64,000 nt of DNA from Tetraselmis striata (Eukaryota; Chlorophyta; Chlorodendrophyceae; Chlorodendrales; Chlorodendraceae), in NCBI GenBank assembly GCA_006384855.1, contig VCJN01003192.1, positions 108,950 to 172,949 on the forward strand. The letters run 5' to 3'. The translations under genes and the position numbers were made by a program. A model generated the notes under the pieces. The model was not told the DNA's origin. It saw only the letters and a program-made list of their open reading frames with translations, and did not search any database. Each line of letters starts with the position of its first letter. The stretch's first letter is position 1. Of this stretch, positions 57,907-64,000 are shown piece after piece.

Positions 57907-60355
57907 GCAATACGCGTACGTCATCGGGGCCGCGCCTGCCGGCGCGGCCCTTCTCGCGTTAGTTGCATCTGCCAGATGATGCTATACAAGTCAACGTGCA
58001 CGTCCAGCACTCGGCAGGATACACCTGTATGCCCCGGGCGAAACAATAAGTTGACGACCGCGGCCATGGGAGCGGACCGGAAGTCGTATTGGTACTCGTG
58101 GGGGGGGTGGGGGGGGGGGGGGGGGGGCGAGGAGCAAAAACATTTGACCCCGGCACGCTCGATACATGAGTAAGTGACCTCGGCGGGCAACGGGACTTGC
58201 ATAGCGACAACCTCCAGGCGGCGTTGCCTGAGTTGCATGCCACGACGCGCGGCCGTGAGTTGCAGACTGTCTTTATTAGCGATGGAGTCGATGTTGTGCA
58301 TTTCGAAGATCGTGTTGATGGCCGACAGGCAGGGCTGCAACGACTGAACCCCATGTGGCCCCGCTCACCGATCCAAGCGACGTACCGAACGACGGTAGCC
58401 GTTGTCGCGTCCAGCGGGGTGTTGTTCTCCGAGTCGTGGCAGAACTCAGCGAACTGATCCAGCTTGCCGAGCTATCTCCGCAGAGTCTGGGCGGTGAGGA
58501 AGCTGGAGAGAAGGTCGAGTGCGCGTTGCATCAACAGCTCGTCGTGCAAGCCGAACGATTCATGTAGACGGGTCCGTAGCGAAGCCGCCCATGGGGCGGC
58601 GGTGGGCTTCGGGCTCATCAATTACGCATGTGCGAGGTTTGATTGACGTGGTATCATGGGGTTTAGCCATCTCGGCAAAATATTTGACCGCAGCCGTTAA
58701 GTTGCCGGCATATGGACGGTAATTGCTGGACCGGTTAGCTTGAGTACCAGTACGGGTTTGCATGGCAATGTTCAAGTAGGAGGGTCGCCCCGTGCGCCCG
58801 TCGGGCTCGTAACGCATGTCTCGCGCGTAAATTACAAGCGCGAATGCGGTCGTTGCGAACAAGTTGTAACATGCAGAGTAATAACCGACGGACGCAGTTA
58901 TCAAATGGATAATGGTACGGGAAACGGGATATTGATCCGTCAGAAGGTGCATGTATGCAAATGGCTGAGCCGCACTCGGGCGTGGCCGTATGACGAACCG
59001 TACTGAGGAAGGTATAAATGAAGTATGTAGGGTAGGGGGGGGGGGGGGGGTCCGGTCCGGACACGGGGCGCTCATCTTGTTGTTGAGCTGCCATAATACG
59101 CCGTGCGGCTGTCACCAAAGGGTGACCTCGCAAAGCGCCAGCAACTCCGACGGAAGGCGCCCCACACCGTCACTCATGCTCACTACCTTCGCGGCCACGC
59201 CCATGACCGCCGCCACGCCCACGTCCACGCCTGCGACTTGCGAGCGTCGCCGCCACACGAGCAGTGGCGGTGGCCTTACCTTGGCCCTTGGTGTTGCTGA
59301 CAACTGTCGCTTCGAAGATTCGGCGCTCGTAGTCGCACATTAGGTCACCGAAAATTGTAGAGCTCAAATGTTCCACCGCGGGCTGAAACTGCCGAGCCCG
59401 CAGCACGTCCAACACCCCATAGTCACCGTGCACACCCTTGATCTCGTTGAGCCTCCGTTGGACGGCCAGATGGGGGGAACGAGAGGCCTTGTCGATGGGC
59501 CGGGGCGGGCGTGGCGCGGGCGGGCGTGGTTGCGAGCGCGCGCTAAGTAAGGGTTTAAGTCCGGATGATTAGCACCATGAATGTAGGGTAGCAGCTCGCC
59601 GAGAGCCACGAAGAGGGCGGCCGTGCGAGCCCCGAAACACGTCCTCCAAATGCACTCCTCCTAAGCCGACAAACGCCGGTCGTCCTGCTAAAGCGAATCG
59701 TTTGTTAGGTCGGTACGCAACGGGAAGAGCCCACGCACCCGGCCGGCCGGTCGAACGTCCTTGAAACAACTCGTATCCATGCTCCGCTCTTTGAAGTAGC
59801 TTGTGGCACCGCGAGGAACTCGACATCCTCGTCACTCGTGGATTGTGAACCTACACGGCAGCTCTAAGCTAGCTGGCTCTAGCATGTTGCTTGGGGCTCA
59901 CAGCGGCTCCCCCGCTGGGTGCCGACTGTCCCGCGACGCGTCGGCCGGACCCATAGCCATGTGCCCGGTCCACGAGCCGTCAATTGAGCCAGCGACGATG
60001 TCAGCTCGAGCAGCAATGTAGACTAGACATGCATGCATGCTTGACGCGATTCGAGCGGCGGCTTTTCGACGGGGTCTTCTCTATCGGGCATGGCGACGCT
60101 CGGATGTACAAATGAGAATAACACACACGGATGGTGAGCCGGGTATGGTCTTGAAACAACCAGTGACTTTGCCCGCAACATGTTACGGGACAATTAATCG
60201 CTGTGTAGCACAGGGGAACTGGGAGATGATGGTAGGCTCATCTGTTGCGAATGCTTTTATGTCTACGCACGAACGGCGCAGCTACAGGCGAACTAGTAAC
60301 CCGTACCACATAGCAACACATGTAGCCAGATGAAATGCGGTTAGGAAAGGAGAGC
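57907..60355 (-). mobile_element. Copy II of the same element, opposite orientation, truncated at a poly-G tract
   Basis: The reverse complement of this interval aligns with 53480-55826 over almost its whole length: terminus (60190-60355), gag-like part (59840-59164, HGDYGVLDVLRARQFQPAVE, FGDLMCDYERRIFEA), basic part (58930-58565) and recombinase N-terminal half (58400-57930: LSAINTIFEMHNIDSIA, VPLPAEVTYSC, AVVNLLFRPGHTG). It stops at the G tract 57879-57907, so the other terminus is not present. Copies differ by point changes, small indels and two homopolymer expansions (58100-58127 and 59036-59050). Confidence 0.7.
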
Positions 60356-60543
60356 CCGCAACATCTAGTTTAGATCATTAGAGCGGTACATTTACGCTAA
60401 AGCGATAGCGATATAATAGAAATACACTCGTCACATCGCGCCATCCATCAGCACGAATATCCTTCGGAGTAGCGACTACCCGGGTAGAGCGCGCGCGATA
60501 AAAAATTCGAAAGCTTATTTATGCCCGTTAGTTGGTGTCATGG

Positions 60544-60749
60544 TGTGAGGAGAGCGTCTTAGGGTAACAGCCCCATATCTCGACCTCACCAAATGATGCC
60601 CTACTACGTAATCTCATTAGCACTGGTGACAATATTACCATACACGCTTGATGGCGCCGGCGTGGCATCCCGCCGCCTGCTGAATATATACCGCAGCGCA
60701 GACCACCTTGTAATTAATTCTCTTTTCACCACCACCAACTCTGGAGCCG
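60544..60749 (+). repeat. Possible 5' LTR (pairs with 63661-63863)
   Basis: TGTGAGGAGAGCGTCTTAGG to CACCACCAACTCTGGAGC, about 82 percent identical by eye to 63661-63863, including the perfectly shared TTGTAATTAATTCTCTTTTC. It starts with TG, as LTRs do. Confidence 0.5.
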
Positions 60750-61929
60750 ACCATCTCGCCACATTTGGTGCTTCTACCTATACATCGATCACGGAACTCT
60801 TTCGCTATCCAGCAATCTCACCGACGACCACACTACACTTGCTCGTGACGTGAACGACATCTTTCGCACGTATCACTTGATTTTTGCTGGGTCGTCGACC
60901 GAACTCGTCAATTACCGCTGCCGACGGGCGGAAGTGCTGCCCGATCTGCTGCGCGATCTTCTTTCTCAAAACGCCAACTCGTCACACACCCATACCATAC
61001 CACCGAAACTCACTCGTTTAGGCTTGTTTGAGACTTGCCCACTCGTACTCGTAAACCTCACCACCACGCTCGCGGGTTGATACACTCGTTTGTTGAGCTT
61101 TTCACAGTGCAGTCGTCACTCACACGTGTCGCCTCGTCACTCTTGAGAAAAACTCGGCCCGCAGGTCGACAAGGTGTTGGACCAAGAAGCCACCACCAAA
61201 CCAGTTAACAGCTTTCCCGTAGCAGTGTAATACCAGTACTCACAATACTGCGCGTCGCTACGTGGACCGTTTCACAGTCGACTTTCTGATTACGAGCAGC
61301 AGTAGTCGCTGATAACGACTCGCTAACACGGTGCTTTTGTAAACAAGGCTCTCAAGCCTCTTGTTTTCAACAACGTTTGCCGACTCACACTTGCACATAA
61401 CACATTGCTTTTAAAACTTGCACATCACACTGTGCCATTTAAACACGCACATCACACCGTGCTTTGACAAAGAATTTTGACACATAACCTTTTTGTTTAC
61501 GACCTAAACTCATCACAATGAGCTAGTCGACCCCAGAAATTTTTACGACATGAAGACCGGTTGTTGACAGGTATTACATCACTGCTGACAAGTTGGGGCA
61601 GCTGGGGCAGCTTGCTATCAACAGCTCGGCTACATTTTTCTATGCCCTTACTCAGTAAAGCAATGCAGCACATATAAAAGTTTCAGATGCAGCAAGAGAC
61701 TAATGCTGAGGCTCTCACGCCCATGCACTGCTGCAAATACAAATCGACCCAGAACTAACACGAGGGGACGATTTAATATCCAGTTTGATAAGACTGGCAC
61801 TGCAAATAGAGAACAATATACCACAAAGCCCAGAAACCAAAGCTTGATTGGGTGTCACCTGATAGCGCACCTGTTGTGCGCAGCGTCCCTACCCAACCCG
61901 CCTTGCGCGGGTCCCGGCGCGAGCCGGGC

Positions 61930-62130
61930 ACTGTGGGCGGGAGTGTGAGCACGGAGAGTGGCTGGTTACAGGGAAGTGACCAGGCCCGCCTGGGCGCCGC
62001 ACGCATCTATGCAGGCGTTGCGGTGCCCGGTGCGCGCGCGCAGTGCTAGTGAGGACAATCAGTGAGAATATGTACTAAAGTACTAAGGTATACCCTAGCT
62101 ACATTGTACATAAGCAGTAGTGCACCAAAA
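61930..62130 (+). repeat. Dispersed repeat, copy 3 of 3 (diverged)
   Basis: GAGAGTGGCTGGTTACAGGG, aagtgaccaggcccgcctgggcgcc and ATACCCTAGCTACATTGTAC correspond to the same positions of copies 1 and 2. Confidence 0.7.
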
Positions 62131-63660
62131 CTGATGTCAGCAACACCAGTCTCATCTTACTGTAAGGGCGTAGGCCACACATAACACAAGTGTTTTGGCC
62201 TCCAAAAAAACAGGGATAATGACACAGAAGACCAGAGAAACATACACAAACCTGACCAGCCAACCGGCCAACTACCAAACACAACACCAACAACCAAAAG
62301 ACCCAATACAACAAAACAACTGTTGCGGCTCGAAAGAGTGGTGGTATGTACAATGATGACAGTGACACAACAATCCTTGGGGGTGCTCTTAAAAATACGC
62401 AAACTGCGCTGAGCAAACACGTGACACGAAAAGGAACCCAATCAACCGCAAAGACCAACAACAAAACAACAACCACTCACTGAATAAGTTTAGAACAATC
62501 ACACCTGCCCACAAAACAAACAATCACCACCTCAAAGATACCCCCACTGTTTGAAAACACGAACTCATGCTGCCCAGGTGCAAGTTGGAGGTGGGTGAGC
62601 CCCCCTCCTCCCCTTTCCCCTCCATCATTTGATGTTACTACTGCTTGTACCCATCACAACACTTCCTAAAACAAACAAAACACTCAACTCTTGATAAACA
62701 AAACAAACACTACACAAACAAAACAAATAACACGTGATACAACAATACAACATGCAAAACACGCAAACAATAAAAACACACAAACCAACAGAACAAACAA
62801 AAGCAAAAATAAACTACATGAAGAGTGAAAACATATGAAACAAAACATTAATAACAACAATGAGAGACCGCGGTTGATCACAATAAGCCCTAAGCCAACC
62901 AACAACACTCGCGCAATGCAACTTGTGTGCTGTTGCATGCCGCAATCAAGCATATGCTCTTGCGATGTGTCACCATATGAAATCCTTTGTGGTATACTCC
63001 TGCCATATTGGGTTCCAATGTGGTAGCAGCTTTACGAATCAATGGTGTGGATGTGCTCAATCATTCGTATCCTCTGGGGGACGCTCTAGTTGTGGGTTTT
63101 GGTGCTAACTTGTCTCAATAATCGGTTCCAACCCGGACGCAAGATCCATTTGATTCTGACAAGCACCCGTCATGCTGAACCCCATGACAACATACCGCCG
63201 TGGTGCCCTGCGTTCGGAGGGGGACTGATTCACACGAGAGTGCTTTGAGAGTGCCTCTTAACAGTGCACAATGATCATTGCCCTTTACCAACATGTCCTC
63301 TGTGCTTTGCATCGGGCCAACAACACGCTGTGGTCTTTGAGTCTTCCACGGTCGCGCCATCAACGGCGTAACAAACAGTGTCATCAACACATACATAACC
63401 TCCAAAACACATAATAAAACCTCCAAAACCCCTTTTGTGTCATTGATATTATATTCTGCCTGTGACACACCAAAGTTCCCTGTCGCTGACAAACAGTCAC
63501 TTCCGAGTTTCAACTCTGAAAATCTGCCATGCTGATTTTTCAGCGTGTGACTGTCACCTGACAATGACATATGTTGCTGCTACATTTGCTGACAAACTGC
63601 GCTGCCATATACTTTTCCACATATATCACCGCCAGTTGACACTTTTATGGCGGGGAGGAA

Positions 63661-63863
63661 TGTGAGGAGATCATCTTAGGGTAACAACCCTAGATCTCCA
63701 CCTCAGTAAATGCCCTCCTACGTACTCTCATTAGTACTGCTGACTAGATTATCAGACACGCTTAATAGCGTCGGCGTGGCATCCCGCCGACTGCTGAATA
63801 TATCTCGCAGCGCAGACCATCTTGTAATTAATTCTCTTTTCACCACCACCAACTCTGGAGCTG
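63661..63863 (+). repeat. Possible 3' LTR (pairs with 60544-60749)
   Basis: Same orientation as the first block, 3.1 kb downstream. The interval between shows no gag or pol coding, so if these are LTRs the element is non-autonomous. Simple tandem repetition of a dispersed repeat is the alternative. Confidence 0.5.
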
Positions 63864-64000
63864 TGAGGATATATCCTATACCCTCACTAACCCTAATCAT
63901 CATAGCACACTAGCATGTGCGCGTAGCGCGCGCCCGTGATGACGGGCTGCGCCCGCGCCCTGTCGGCCACCTCGCGTCGCCTGATATATCAGGCACGGCG

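Larger units (their letters stand above)
60380..63999. other. AT-richer terminal interval with possible LTR pair and no supported gene
   Basis: Between the inverted element copy II and the window end I see no exon-like coding sequence. It contains dispersed repeat copy 3, an A/C-rich stretch with aaacaaaca motifs (62660-62900) and two related 200-bp blocks (60544, 63661). Frames on either strand are short and Asn/Thr- or Leu/Phe-rich, as expected of AT-rich DNA. The last 60 bases turn GC-rich again, with a gcgcgtagcgcgcgc palindrome. Confidence 0.45.

Noticed and set aside
62684..62953. Leu/Phe/Val-rich minus-strand frame resembling a membrane protein
   Set aside because: It is the reverse of an A/C-rich simple sequence (aaacaaaca); hydrophobicity follows from T-rich codons.

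Overview
The window is nuclear DNA of a eukaryote, most likely a flagellated green alga (Chlorophyta, volvocine-like). The evidence is GC-rich genes split by many short introns with GTGCG/GTGAG donors and TGCAG acceptors, a central-apparatus cilium gene, a plastid DUF760 gene and an organellar IF-3 gene, and tyrosine-recombinase retroelements built like Chlamydomonas TOC/PAT elements. There is no operon structure. Spliced models below were built by hand from the sequence, checking reading phase across every junction.

Gene-rich part (about 0.9-16.6 kb): the last 13 exons of a CFAP54-like cilium protein (+), a complete 9-exon EIF4A3 (-), a complete 5-exon BTF3/NAC-beta (+) and a plastid DUF760 protein (-). 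A 185-bp satellite (18.4-20.2 kb) separates these from the next block. From 20.7 to 34.5 kb, a 5'-truncated non-LTR retrotransposon with RT and a candidate PD-(D/E)xK nuclease, an organellar IF-3 with an RGG-rich head, a retroelement endonuclease relic, an unrecognised 8-exon gene for a 258-residue protein and a complex I NDUFS6-like gene alternate. From 35.3 to 38.5 kb there are relics of a DIRS element, a hAT transposase and a second non-LTR tail. A GT4 glycosyltransferase (41.5-43.6 kb, -) and an SR-rich protein (45.1-46.7 kb, -) follow.

The right third is mobile-element territory. A nearly complete PAT/TOC-like retrotransposon (47.5-52.4 kb, -) has 251-bp identical split repeats, RT-RNase H-methyltransferase-like ORF2 and a tyrosine recombinase with its catalytic residues. 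Next come retroelement tails, then two copies in inverted orientation of an internally deleted element with inverted termini (53.5-56.2 and 57.9-60.4 kb), a three-copy dispersed repeat and a possible LTR pair (60.5 and 63.7 kb).

Two genome-wide habits stand out. Long uninterrupted G/C homopolymers (15-45 nt) recur about 20 times, mainly in introns and repeats, and two can be seen to have grown from 4-6 nt seeds by comparing repeat copies. GC-AG introns are recurrent: two clear cases and two probable ones among roughly 45 introns. I saw no rRNA, convincing tRNA, CRISPR array or bacterial-type feature.
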